Assembly (NCBI GenBank): GCA_947172705.1
Contig: CAMWCA010000016.1
Location: forward strand, 1 to 58,841
Direction of reading: 5' to 3'
Length of the DNA: 58,841 nt
Origin: an uncultured Lachnospiraceae bacterium
GTDB lineage: Bacteria > Bacillota > Clostridia > Lachnospirales > Lachnospiraceae
Position 1 is the first letter of the stretch; every line of letters starts with the position of its first letter. The notes beneath the pieces were generated by a model. The model saw only the letters and a program-made list of their open reading frames with translations, did not search any database and was not told where the DNA came from. The translations under genes and the position numbers were made by a program. This document shows, piece by piece, positions 23,137-32,261 of the stretch.

Positions 23137-25347
23137 CTACATCATCGTATCGTCCCTCAAAACCTCCGCCAGCCGTATTTTCCGTATATTCCGCCAGGCA
23201 AGCCCATACGCCGCCGTCACTGCCCCCAAAACAGCCAGCACAAAAACAGCAACCGGCGTCAGTGGTGCCTGCGCCAGAAATTCTCCCACTTCCAGATAGC
23301 TCAGTTTCAGCATATACCCCACGGCAAGAACTGCAACAGGCAGGGCAAGCAGGATCGGACGGAACGCAACCAACATCCCTTCGATCCAGAACATCTTGCA
23401 GATTCCCCCGGGCGTCAGCCCCACAGACATGTACCTTGCAAACTCTCTTTTCCGCTGGCGCACGAAACCCATGGTGTTGGAAAACACATTACCGATACCG
23501 ATCAACGCCAGCAAAACACAAAAGCCGCCAAATATCATCCTTGAGCCCTGTATCATCTTGCGGTTCGCCTGATACTCCTGAATGCGGTTTTCGCTTTCCA
23601 CCGTATATACCTGACCAAGAAGCCTCTGCAGCTCTTCCTGCATCCCTGCAAGTTGATCCAGCGTTACATTTTCTCCTCCAAGGACGCGGATATAGATCTC
23701 CTTTTCCGCTCCCCCTATCTGTCCCTTGATCTCCCGCCACAGGGATACCGGAAGGAAATGCACAAGCTCATAATAATCAAGCGTTGCATATTCTTCCCGC
23801 AAAACAGGCGCTTCCGTTGTGTATGAGAGAACAGAAATCTCCGCTGATTTTTCTTCATCACCTGACTGTCTTAAAATACTTACGGGATTTTCTTTTATAT
23901 AATTTCCATACCTGGGATGCCTGAAATCCGGATTTGTCACGTCACGGATGCGGTTTAAAATCACCCCGCCATCCAGCCGGGGGACAATTCCAAGCTGCAC
24001 GCAGTAATCCAAAAAGCTGTTATCATCCAATACCACTATGGGCGCGTTTACCAGCCAGCCCTCATCCGTCCTCGTCACATCATTGGCGGAAGCATAGGAA
24101 AAACCGCCAAATGTCTTCATTTCTTCGCTTACTTCCTCTTCCCTGACAATTCTTTTTGCCATCGCCTTTTGATACACCACCGCACTCTCCACTCCGGGAA
24201 GGTTCTGTACCTCTTCCGTTTCCCTGAAGGTATCCGCCTCTGCATCTTTAACCGTCGCCATAATATCCCAGGCGTCCTGATACCGCTCAAAGTAGGTTTC
24301 TCTTGTGCTGATCTCCGAAGTGGTAAAAAAACACTGCATGATCGTAAACGCCATAAAGGAAAAGATCAAAGACAAGGATGCTGTACGCAGAGCCTTCCGC
24401 TGCGCCTTCAACGCATTTCCAGCCAATTCCCCTTCCACCCCAACTAAAAATGAAAGTACAGGAGATCGCTTCTTTCGTTTTAATTGCAGTTCTTCGGTGT
24501 TTCTGATCGCCTCAAGGGGCGTAAGCCTGCTCAGTTTCCCCGCCGGCATCCAGGCAGAAATCCATATAGTTATCACCGTTACAAGCAAGGATGCTCCCAA
24601 AACCAACGGATGATAACCAAAGACCGCCTTATGCCTTCCCGGCACATCACTTCCAAGCAAAACATTTGATATTTCGATCAGCCCCATGCTGATCCCAATT
24701 CCCAGCAGATTTCCAAGGAGAACCGGCACAGCGCACAACGCCGCCGCTTCCTGCAAAAGGCACGTCCTGATCTGCCTTGGGGTTGCCCCGATGCTGGACA
24801 AAATGCCAAACTGATGAATCCTCGCGTTCATGGAAGCGGCAAAGGAATTGTGTATGATAATGATCAGGGAAAATGCCGCCAATACCATGATCAGAAGAAA
24901 CATGGGAAAAAGCAGTCTCGGCGCCGTATCCCCGGAATCACGTATTAAATACATGGCAAGAAGTTCATAATTGTAATGAATCCCTTCCGCAGACGCCCCT
25001 GCCAGTTCGGCGATCCGGGGGGTGTCCTTCAAAACCGCTCCATAATCATAAAAATAAAGCTCCAGCGCAGTTTCCCCTTTTTTCTCCTTTCCCCGGCTTA
25101 CCGTCACGGCTTTTACACTGTCAAAATTCTCCACAGCAGCAATATCTTCCCTGTTAAATTCCCCAACGATCCGGCTCTGCCATCCGCCCTCCTCCAGTTC
25201 TATCCTCTCCACTTCATACTTCCACAGATTATAAAACAACCCGCATAAAAGGGATAAAAACAGGGCGGAAATAAACGCCGCCGTCACAACGGCTACGCCT
25301 GACGAACGATTATTTTTAAGGTAGCCTGATGAATAATCTCTCCACAT
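23137..25347 (-). CDS. FtsX-type ABC transporter permease
   Basis: About 736-aa permease with two FtsX/MacB-type membrane units. Hydrophobic segments lie near the N terminus, in a block at about 165-280, near 330 and in a C-terminal block at about 605-730; large extracytoplasmic loops lie between. Such permeases with a dedicated ATPase and adjacent two-component system respond to cell-wall-active peptides (BceAB/VanRS-like context). ATG at 25,347 has GGAGG eight bases upstream and is preferred over GTG at 25,356, which overlaps the ATPase stop. It is the last gene of its operon. Confidence 0.85.
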   Translation of the reverse strand: MWRDYSSGYLKNNRSSGVAVVTAAFISALFLSLLCGLFYNLWKYEVERIELEEGGWQSRIVGEFNREDIAAVENFDSVKAVTVSRGKEKKGETALELYFYDYGAVLKDTPRIAELAGASAEGIHYNYELLAMYLIRDSGDTAPRLLFPMFLLIMVLAAFSLIIIIHNSFAASMNARIHQFGILSSIGATPRQIRTCLLQEAAALCAVPVLLGNLLGIGISMGLIEISNVLLGSDVPGRHKAVFGYHPLVLGASLLVTVITIWISAWMPAGKLSRLTPLEAIRNTEELQLKRKKRSPVLSFLVGVEGELAGNALKAQRKALRTASLSLIFSFMAFTIMQCFFTTSEISTRETYFERYQDAWDIMATVKDAEADTFRETEEVQNLPGVESAVVYQKAMAKRIVREEEVSEEMKTFGGFSYASANDVTRTDEGWLVNAPIVVLDDNSFLDYCVQLGIVPRLDGGVILNRIRDVTNPDFRHPRYGNYIKENPVSILRQSGDEEKSAEISVLSYTTEAPVLREEYATLDYYELVHFLPVSLWREIKGQIGGAEKEIYIRVLGGENVTLDQLAGMQEELQRLLGQVYTVESENRIQEYQANRKMIQGSRMIFGGFCVLLALIGIGNVFSNTMGFVRQRKREFARYMSVGLTPGGICKMFWIEGMLVAFRPILLALPVAVLAVGYMLKLSYLEVGEFLAQAPLTPVAVFVLAVLGAVTAAYGLAWRNIRKIRLAEVLRDDTMM

Positions 25348-25352
25348 ATCCC

Positions 25353-26039
25353 TCACCTCCGCCGTTCGTCGCTGACGACGCGCCCATCCTCTATGGTAAT
25401 AATGCGCTCCGCCTCCAGGGCAACTTTTTCATCATGAGTAATCAGCAGAATTGTCTGATCCAGATTGCGATTGGAAAGCTTCAGCATATCAATGATCTCT
25501 CTGGAATTTTTCTGATCCAGATTTCCCGTTGGCTCATCCGCCAAAAGCAGCGCCGGACGGTAAATCAGGGAGCGGGCAATGGCGACTCTCTGCTGCTGCC
25601 CGCCGGAAAGCTGCCCCGGCAATGCCTCCAGCTTATCAGAAATCCCAAGCGAATCCACGATCCTGTCAAAATACTCCTGATTAGGCTTTTTCCGATCAAG
25701 GGCAAGGGGCATCAGTATATTTTTCCTCACATTAAGGGTAGGGATCAGATTATAAAACTGATACACCAATCCCACTTTCCTCCGCCTGAAAATCGCCGCC
25801 TGGGTGGGATTTAAACCTGCAATATCCGTCCCGTCTATCATCACCTTTCCCTCCGTAGGCTTATCCACACTGCCAAGAATATGCAGCAAAGTGGATTTCC
25901 CTGAACCGGACGCCCCAACGATCGCCACAAACTCTCCCTTACTCACCGAAAGATCGATCCCATTAAGCGCCGCCACCTGACTTACCCCTCCATGTCCTCC
26001 ATAGATCTTCCGGACTCCTTCACACTTTAAAATTTCCAT
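25353..26039 (-). CDS. ABC transporter ATP-binding protein (MacB/LolD type)
   Basis: 228-aa ATPase: Walker A GASGSGKSTLL, signature LSGGQQQRVAIARSL, Walker B LLLADEPTG and the H-loop LITHDEKVA. Size and sequence match the LolD/BceA group that partners FtsX-type permeases. The start chosen is ATG 26,039 (AAAGGA ten bases upstream); an in-frame ATG at 26,111 would add an atypical 24 residues. It is coupled to the permease gene. Confidence 0.92.
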   Translation of the reverse strand: MEILKCEGVRKIYGGHGGVSQVAALNGIDLSVSKGEFVAIVGASGSGKSTLLHILGSVDKPTEGKVMIDGTDIAGLNPTQAAIFRRRKVGLVYQFYNLIPTLNVRKNILMPLALDRKKPNQEYFDRIVDSLGISDKLEALPGQLSGGQQQRVAIARSLIYRPALLLADEPTGNLDQKNSREIIDMLKLSNRNLDQTILLITHDEKVALEAERIITIEDGRVVSDERRR

Positions 26040-26149
26040 AATATTTCTATCCTTTCCTCCGTTCCGAAGCGTTTTACACTGTCCAACATAAATAAAAATG
26101 CCGCGCTGCATTTATTACATTTTTCAGTATATCAAGGAAAAGTTACAGC

Positions 26150-27064
26150 TTAGTGACTGTAAAAGTAAAACCGAATTTCAAAAAGCGCCCCTCCCTCAAC
26201 TCTGTTTCTCGCCCTTATGGTTCCATTCTGACGCTCGATGATCTCCTTTGCCAAAGCAAGACCGATTCCGATTCCCCCTCGGCTTGCATTCCTCCCCCGA
26301 TAGAACCGCTGGAAAAGATGAGGAATGTCCTCTTTGGCAAACCCTTCCCCCTCATCCCAGATCAAAATTTCCGTATAAAGTGGATTCTTTTCATAGGAAC
26401 AGCATATCCTTCCGCCGCCGCTGTGCTCCATGCAATTTTTCATTAAGTTCATAAGGGCTTCCATCGTCCAGTCCAGATCTCCCGAAATCAGTGTCTCTCC
26501 CAACTCCGGTATCTCTATGGAAGTTCCTGTATCCTGAAATAATTCCTGCAGATTATCCGCCGCCAGAACAAGTACCGTAAAAACGTCTATTTCCTCCTTT
26601 TTCAAAGGCAGCGTTCCCGCGTCAAGCTGTGCCAGCACTAGCAGCGCCTCCTCCAAATGAGCGAGACGCTGCAGTTGCTTTTCCATTTGTTCCAAATGAT
26701 TTTCCTCCGGATTCCGTTTCATCATCTGAATTGACAGAGAGATCGCCGTAATAGGCGTTTTGATCTGATGTGCAATATTGGACAGATTTTCCGCAAAATT
26801 ATTCTTTTCCTGTACTGCCCTGTCCTTAGTCTGATAAAGATATGTCACGGTTTTATAGATCTCGTCCTCTAATTTAGAAAAATCATCCTCTCCCAAAGCG
26901 GAGAGGACGACTGCTTTGCCCATATTCACCTGTTCCAGGTAATCTTCCAGGGCATGAATGCGCATGGCTTCCTTCCTCTTCCGCCGCAAGAAAATAAGCA
27001 GAACAAGAAAGCTGCCCGCCATAAACCCTGCTGCCATAAATAAAATATTTTCCCATCCGCTCAC
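26150..27064 (-). CDS. Sensor histidine kinase (single-TM)
   Basis: 304-aa kinase with one N-terminal membrane helix (about 5-27) and no sizeable extracellular domain. The dimerisation motif NIAHQIKTPITAI carries the phospho-acceptor His, and the ATPase domain shows NLMKNCMEHS, DEGEGF and GIGLALAKEI. Kinases of this kind often sense through their partner ABC transporter. The start overlaps the regulator stop by 4 bp. Confidence 0.9.
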   Translation of the reverse strand: MSGWENILFMAAGFMAGSFLVLLIFLRRKRKEAMRIHALEDYLEQVNMGKAVVLSALGEDDFSKLEDEIYKTVTYLYQTKDRAVQEKNNFAENLSNIAHQIKTPITAISLSIQMMKRNPEENHLEQMEKQLQRLAHLEEALLVLAQLDAGTLPLKKEEIDVFTVLVLAADNLQELFQDTGTSIEIPELGETLISGDLDWTMEALMNLMKNCMEHSGGGRICCSYEKNPLYTEILIWDEGEGFAKEDIPHLFQRFYRGRNASRGGIGIGLALAKEIIERQNGTIRARNRVEGGALFEIRFYFYSH

Positions 27065-27732
27065 ACCGTATCCTCCATGCGGTATCCCACACTTCTTACC
27101 GTTTTAAGGCAGCCCGGCTGGTCAAGCTTATCCCTCAGCCGCTTCATGGTAACGGTGAGGGTGTTGTCATTGACATAACTGCCCTTTACATCCCATACCA
27201 TTTCCAGAATTTTTTCTCTGGTAACCGTTCTTCCTTTATTCTCCATCAAACACAAAAGCAGCTGATACTCCGCCGCGCTTAAGCCGATCTCCCGGGCATG
27301 GCTGGAAACCGTCTGGCGGTTTAGATCCATTACAATTTCATCGCAGGAAAGATACGATCGGGCAGCGTTGTCGGTTCTGCGCAGCAACGCCTGAATTCTG
27401 GAATATAGTACCTCCAATTCAAAGGGCTTTACCACGTAATCGTCCGCACCGTTTTGAAAGCCCGAAACAATATCCGCCGAATCTCCACGAACGGTGATAA
27501 AAATAATGGGAAGCTCCTTCCAGTTCCTGCGTACCCACCTGCACAGACCGTCCCCATGCCCGTCCGGCATATTCCAGTCCAGCAGGAGCAATGCAGGCAA
27601 ACGGGTTTTGATCCCATATCTCGCCTCCTCCAGGGTGGCATAGATCCTGACCTTAAATCCCTTCTGTTCCAGATACTCCTTTACAACCTGCGCAATATTG
27701 GGATCGTCTTCCACATAATATATTTCATCCAT
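27061..27732 (-). CDS. OmpR-family response regulator
   Basis: 223 aa. A receiver domain (about 1-115) with phospho-acceptor Asp in LLLDWNMPDG and a C-terminal winged helix ending SVGYRMED. It is the first gene of the regulator-kinase-ATPase-permease set and probably controls it. The 40-bp spacer to the PfkB-type gene upstream carries no clear promoter, so read-through from that gene is possible. Confidence 0.9.
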   Translation of the reverse strand: MDEIYYVEDDPNIAQVVKEYLEQKGFKVRIYATLEEARYGIKTRLPALLLLDWNMPDGHGDGLCRWVRRNWKELPIIFITVRGDSADIVSGFQNGADDYVVKPFELEVLYSRIQALLRRTDNAARSYLSCDEIVMDLNRQTVSSHAREIGLSAAEYQLLLCLMENKGRTVTREKILEMVWDVKGSYVNDNTLTVTMKRLRDKLDQPGCLKTVRSVGYRMEDTV

Positions 27733-27772
27733 AATCCGTTTCCGCCTTTTTCCTAATCATAGCAGACAAAAG

Positions 27773-28705
27773 TTACAATTCCGTGACAACCTCCTCCACA
27801 ACGATTCCGCTATTTTGATAATAAGCCTCCACCGTCGCTTCCTCCACAAATCCTTTCGCCCCTCCGCTGCAGCGTATTTTCAGGGCAGCAAAAACCTCCG
27901 CCCGGCTCAACGCGCAGACCGGATCATACCCCTTCCCATAATAATTGATAAAAGCGGAAAACAGCGCGTCTCCGGCTCCCAGGGTATTCACTACCTCTCC
28001 CACATTTGCCGCTCCCAGCTTATATATTCTGTCTTCTGCACGTACATACAGTAAGGCTCCTTCCTTGCCCCTCCCCATCACGATTATCTTTGAAGGATAT
28101 TTTTCCTTCATTTTCACAAGAAACTGCCGGGGTTCGCAGGGCAGCCGTTCGTCGCTTAAAAACAGAATATCCGCATATTCCATAAAATCTTTATTAAAGG
28201 CGTCTTCCAGGTCGCTTAACACATGAACGTCGCTGGCGATCGGTTTTCCCATTGCCTTTACCCTTTTCAGCAGAGGACGGTTAAAATTTGTATTGCATAA
28301 AACCACCAGATCGCTGTCTTTTATGCCTTCCTCAAGAGCCATAAAATCCAACTCTTTTTCCTGCACATCCTTTAGATCACAATAAATCTGCCTTTTCCCC
28401 TCCTGATCATATAAGGTAACCGTCACAGGAGTCTCCTTTAACTCCTGACGAATAAACTCTGTTCCTATTTTTTCCCTCTCCAGCTTTTCCAGTATCCTCT
28501 TCCCCTCTTCATCATCCCCGATCAACGCTGTCAGCCGAACCTCATTCCCCAAGGTCATAAGCGCCTTCGCCACATTAAAAGCAACTCCTGACACATCCGA
28601 ATGAATACCGAAAAAAGGATAATCGATAGGAAAATAGGGAATGGGAAATTCCCTGATCTTCAATGTAGTTTCCACATTAACCAAACCCGACACCATTACT
28701 TTCAC
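27773..28705 (-). CDS. PfkB-family carbohydrate kinase
   Basis: 310-aa sugar kinase. The N-terminal signature VSGLVNVETTLKI and the C-terminal anion-hole motif NTLGAGDALFSAF (catalytic Asp) define the PfkB/ribokinase family. It phosphorylates a sugar or nucleoside in the cytoplasm; the substrate cannot be read from sequence. It overlaps the upstream TrmB-like regulator gene by 4 bp, so regulator and kinase are one unit controlled by the palindrome at 29,514-29,542. Confidence 0.88.
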   Translation of the reverse strand: MKVMVSGLVNVETTLKIREFPIPYFPIDYPFFGIHSDVSGVAFNVAKALMTLGNEVRLTALIGDDEEGKRILEKLEREKIGTEFIRQELKETPVTVTLYDQEGKRQIYCDLKDVQEKELDFMALEEGIKDSDLVVLCNTNFNRPLLKRVKAMGKPIASDVHVLSDLEDAFNKDFMEYADILFLSDERLPCEPRQFLVKMKEKYPSKIIVMGRGKEGALLYVRAEDRIYKLGAANVGEVVNTLGAGDALFSAFINYYGKGYDPVCALSRAEVFAALKIRCSGGAKGFVEEATVEAYYQNSGIVVEEVVTEL

Positions 28706-29499
28706 TCTTCACCTTCTCCTCTCTGGCGGATCTCAAAATCCGTATTTAAATATAGACCCTCATCATATATTTTCTTTCCGTATTTGCCCTTAAGCTTCAG
28801 CAGGTAAATGTCATGATGAATATGCTCCGACAACAGCTTGATCAGCAATTCATTACTGCTTACCGTTCCATTCCATTCCTCCAATTCCCCTCCCCTGTCG
28901 GCAATCAGCGCAATTTCCTGATCCACTGCCAATACCAGCCTGGATGCCTCCTGCCCCGGTTTCCTGCTTCTGTGATGAGAATAAAATTCCACATTTCCTC
29001 CTGTAACAAGCTCATAAAAAGAAAAAACGATCACCCTGACCTTCTTTTCCTTTAACAGCCTGAACTCCTCCTCAAAACAGCCCAAATCAAAATCCGCATT
29101 GATATAGACTTCCTTTTCCGCCTTTTTCAAAATCTCCTTCGCTTTAAAAACAGCCGTTTCAAACCCCTTAAACACAAACTGGATATTTTCTCTTTTTCCT
29201 TCCCTGTACGCTCTCAACTGCTTTTGGGAAGCCTCCATTGCTCCCTCCATTTCAAAACGCATTTTCTCAAAAAGCACCTCCGGCTCCTGCGCCCTGTACA
29301 GCGCCGTATCCCCCGGCGCCATCTCAACCATCCCCTTATCCAGCATATGCTCCAGCGCATTATAAATAGAGGTTCTCGAAATATCGATCTTCTTCGCCAA
29401 CTGATACGCCGACAACGGCTCCGCCCCCAACAAAGCAAGATAGATCTGCGCCTCCAGCCTTGAAAAATTCAATTTCTCCAAGTTTTCCTGAATATTCAT
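28702..29499 (-). CDS. TrmB-like sugar-sensing transcriptional regulator
   Basis: 265 aa. The N-terminal winged HTH (NFSRLEAQIYLALLGAEPLS, then DISRTSIYNALEHM) matches the TrmB family. The C-terminal part resembles the phospholipase D-like effector domain of TrmB regulators (VYINADFDLG, VIVFSFYE). It likely binds a sugar or sugar phosphate and controls itself and the downstream PfkB kinase through the palindrome upstream of its start. Confidence 0.88.
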   Translation of the reverse strand: MNIQENLEKLNFSRLEAQIYLALLGAEPLSAYQLAKKIDISRTSIYNALEHMLDKGMVEMAPGDTALYRAQEPEVLFEKMRFEMEGAMEASQKQLRAYREGKRENIQFVFKGFETAVFKAKEILKKAEKEVYINADFDLGCFEEEFRLLKEKKVRVIVFSFYELVTGGNVEFYSHHRSRKPGQEASRLVLAVDQEIALIADRGGELEEWNGTVSSNELLIKLLSEHIHHDIYLLKLKGKYGKKIYDEGLYLNTDFEIRQRGEGEE

Positions 29500-29513
29500 A
29501 AAATCACCTTTAA

Positions 29514-29542
29514 TTATAGTTGTACATTTTATACAACTATAA
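29514..29542. promoter_or_regulatory. Palindromic operator upstream of the TrmB-like gene
   Basis: A perfect 11-bp inverted repeat TTATAGTTGTA / TACAACTATAA with a 7-base spacer lies 15 bp before the regulator start codon and overlaps its likely -10 region. It is a strong candidate for autoregulation. Confidence 0.75.
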
Positions 29543-29721
29543 TACTATATTTATTTTCCGCTTGCAATACCAATTAACTCACTGACTGAAAAATCACCCG
29601 GCAGTTTTGTCCGGCGTTTATACGCTTTCCCACCCTTCATAAATTATTCAGAATTTCCATATAGCATTTCTTTTTCCAACCCACTATAATAAAAACCAGA
29701 AATTCATTCGAGGTTCATTTC

Positions 29722-30384
29722 ATGAAAAATATTTTAATAGTAGACGATGATATCAATATTGGAAACATGCTGGAGGAAGTCCTCACCAAAGAGGGCTACG
29801 GGGTATCCCGCGCCTATTCCGGTACCGAAGCCCTGTACGTGCTGTCCTCCCAGAAGCCTGATCTGATCCTGCTGGATCTGATGCTCCCCGGGCTTGACGG
29901 CAAGGAGCTTCTGCCCCGGATAAAAGACATCCCTGTGATCGTTGTCAGCGCCAAAACGGCAACCGAAGATAAGGTAGCTCTCCTTCTTGAAGGCGCTGCC
30001 GATTACGTGACCAAGCCCTTTGATATTCAGGAGCTGCTGGCAAGGATCACCGTACAGCTGAGAAACCCTTCCTTTGGCAATCCCTCCGTACTCACCTTTA
30101 ATGCCCTTTCACTTGACACCGCCTCCCACGACGTTGCCCTGGACGGGCGATCCGTCAAATTGACCCGCACGGAATACGCCATCCTGAAGCTCCTGATGCA
30201 GAATCCTTCCCAGGTAGTAACCAAGTCCCTCCTTCTGGATCGTCTCAGCGAAGACACCCCGGACTGCATGGAAAGCTCCCTGCGGGTGCATATCAGCAAC
30301 CTGCGCAAAAAGCTTCGGGACATAAACGGCAAAGATTACATCGAAGCAGTCTGGGGCATCGGCTTTAAAATGAAAGAGGATTAA
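29722..30384 (+). CDS. OmpR-family response regulator (BcrR/BceR type)
   Basis: 220-aa regulator: receiver with DDD acidic pocket and phospho-acceptor Asp in LILLDLMLPG, the Lys of VTKPFD, and a winged-helix output domain ending AVWGIGFKMKED. It opens a plus-strand locus with an ABC ATPase, a permease and a kinase. Direct repeats in the following 106-bp gap are its probable binding sites. Confidence 0.9.
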   Translation: MKNILIVDDDINIGNMLEEVLTKEGYGVSRAYSGTEALYVLSSQKPDLILLDLMLPGLDGKELLPRIKDIPVIVVSAKTATEDKVALLLEGAADYVTKPFDIQELLARITVQLRNPSFGNPSVLTFNALSLDTASHDVALDGRSVKLTRTEYAILKLLMQNPSQVVTKSLLLDRLSEDTPDCMESSLRVHISNLRKKLRDINGKDYIEAVWGIGFKMKED

Positions 30385-30400
30385 ACCTCCCATCCAGAAA

Positions 30401-30460
30401 TTTTTACAGTTTCTTTACTCTTTTCTTAACAGCTTTCTTAACAATTGTCCGTTATGATAC
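30401..30460 (+). promoter_or_regulatory. Direct-repeat operator and promoter of the ABC operon
   Basis: Four related T-rich repeats spaced about 11 bases (TTTACAG, TTTACTC, CTTAACAG, CTTAACAA; the pair TTTCTTAACA / TTTCTTAACA is exact) end just before TATGAT, a -10 box 36 bp from the ATPase start. This is the layout of an OmpR-type activator site replacing the -35 box. Confidence 0.65.
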
Positions 30461-30490
30461 TGCCATCATCAAAACAAGGAGGCTTGATTT

Positions 30491-31405
30491 ATGGAGTATG
30501 TTTTAAGTACTGACAGCCTGTGTAAAAATTACAGGCACTTCAAAGCGTTAAACGGACTTTCCATGCACGTTCCCAAAGGAGCGATCTATGGATTCGTAGG
30601 TAAAAACGGCGCGGGAAAGACCACCCTGATCCGTCTGATCTGCGGACTGCAGGCGCCCACTTCCGGCGAATACACCCTATACGGGATTAAAAGTTCTGAG
30701 GGAAGCATTACAAAATCCCGGCGGCGCATCGGCGCCGTGGTAGAGACCCCTTCCATCTACCTGAACATGACGGCGGAAGAAAATCTAAAGGAACAGTATC
30801 TTATTTTGGGGCTGCCCTCCTTCGACGGCATACCGGAGCTTTTACGTCTGGTGGAACTGGAAAATACCGGAAAGAAAAAGGCAAAAAACTTCTCTCTGGG
30901 TATGCGCCAGCGTCTCGGCATTGCCATTGCTCTCTGCGGCGACCCTGATTTTCTCGTTCTGGACGAACCCATTAACGGGCTTGACCCCCAGGGTATCATT
31001 GAAATACGTGAATTGATTTTAAAGCTGAACCGTGAAAATCAGATCACCTTTCTGATCTCCAGCCATATCCTGGACGAGCTTTCCCGTCTCGCCACACACT
31101 ACGGATTTATTGACAACGGGCGTCTCATCAAAGAGATCAGCGCCCAGGAACTGGAAGCGGCATCCCAGAAGTGTATGCGTCTGGAGGTTTCCGATATGCG
31201 GGTCCTTACCCGGGTAATGGATGAAATGAATCTGGACTATCATATTTTCTCCGATACGCAGGCGGATGTATTCGCTCAGGTCACGGCTACCAAAATTGTG
31301 CTGGAACTTGCCAAAAAAGGGTGTGAAGTAATCTCCATCCATGAGCGGGATGAAAGCCTTGAAAGCTATTATGTAAGTCTGTTGGGAGGTGACGCTGATG
31401 AATAA
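30491..31405 (+). CDS. ABC transporter ATP-binding protein (BcrA/LanF type)
   Basis: 304-aa ATPase: Walker A GKNGAGKTTLI, signature FSLGMRQRLGIA, Walker B LVLDEPINGLDP. The longer C-terminal region matches the bacitracin/lantibiotic immunity group (BcrA, NisF-like). With the next gene it should form an exporter or membrane-protection complex. AAGGAGG lies nine bases upstream. Confidence 0.9.
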   Translation: MEYVLSTDSLCKNYRHFKALNGLSMHVPKGAIYGFVGKNGAGKTTLIRLICGLQAPTSGEYTLYGIKSSEGSITKSRRRIGAVVETPSIYLNMTAEENLKEQYLILGLPSFDGIPELLRLVELENTGKKKAKNFSLGMRQRLGIAIALCGDPDFLVLDEPINGLDPQGIIEIRELILKLNRENQITFLISSHILDELSRLATHYGFIDNGRLIKEISAQELEAASQKCMRLEVSDMRVLTRVMDEMNLDYHIFSDTQADVFAQVTATKIVLELAKKGCEVISIHERDESLESYYVSLLGGDADE

Positions 31406-32249
31406 ACTGATAGCTGCCCATTTCATGCGTTTAAAAAAAGACAAGTGCTTTTGGATCTGCACCCTGCTTACGGTCTTTGCGGCGGTCTTCCAGAATCTGG
31501 ACTCCTATTTCATGTCAAAAAAGTACAACTTTACCTGTACCCTAGAGTCCATGTTCTTTTCCTTTATCATGTTAATGACAATGCTTTCCCCTGTTTTCTG
31601 CAGTCTGTTTTCAGGTACGGAATTCAGCGACGGAACCATCCGCAATAAACTGGCGGTGGGGCATAACCGGACGAACGTCTACCTATCCAGCCTGATTCTA
31701 TGCGGAATCGTAAATATCCTTCTGTGTATTGCCTACATGATCCCCTGTCTGTGCCTGGGGATACCCCTGTTTGGCTTTTTTACCATCAGCCTGAAGGCGG
31801 TTCTGATCCAGATGGGCTGCTGCCTGGTACTTGCCATCGCCTATGCCGCCCTCTATACCACAATTGCCATGCTGAATCAAAACCGCGCCGTCACCGCCGT
31901 TATCTGCATTATGGGTATGTTTTTGCTGCTCTTCTTCGGCACGCTTCTTCACTCCCGTTTGGGCGAACCGGAAACCTATGGTCCCTATGTCTATGTTTCA
32001 GAAACCGGAGAGCTTGTGCAGGAAGAGGACTCCCCCAATCCCTTTTATGTAGGCGGTACCCGGCGTGTAATATACGAATTTCTGGACGAAGCGCTTCCCG
32101 GTGGTCAGACCTGCAGCCTTTCCTCCTCCAATTCCTCCCTCTATGAGGAATCCGGAAAGCCTGTACGCCTTATCCTGTACTCCGCCCTGCTTTCGCTCCT
32201 CTCCACCGGCTTAGGCATATACTTTTTCCGTAAGAAAGACATTAAGTAA
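31398..32249 (+). CDS. ABC transporter permease (ABC-2 type)
   Basis: About 283-aa membrane protein with six hydrophobic segments and an extracytoplasmic Glu/Ser-rich loop (about 180-245). The family pattern FSGTEFSDGTIRNKLAVGH is typical of ABC-2 permeases of the BcrB/lantibiotic-immunity type. The start ATG 31,398 has GGAGGTGA upstream and overlaps the ATPase gene by 8 bp; a start at 31,389 is less well placed. Confidence 0.88.
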   Translation: MNKLIAAHFMRLKKDKCFWICTLLTVFAAVFQNLDSYFMSKKYNFTCTLESMFFSFIMLMTMLSPVFCSLFSGTEFSDGTIRNKLAVGHNRTNVYLSSLILCGIVNILLCIAYMIPCLCLGIPLFGFFTISLKAVLIQMGCCLVLAIAYAALYTTIAMLNQNRAVTAVICIMGMFLLLFFGTLLHSRLGEPETYGPYVYVSETGELVQEEDSPNPFYVGGTRRVIYEFLDEALPGGQTCSLSSSNSSLYEESGKPVRLILYSALLSLLSTGLGIYFFRKKDIK

Positions 32250-32261
32250 AGGAATCCTGTG

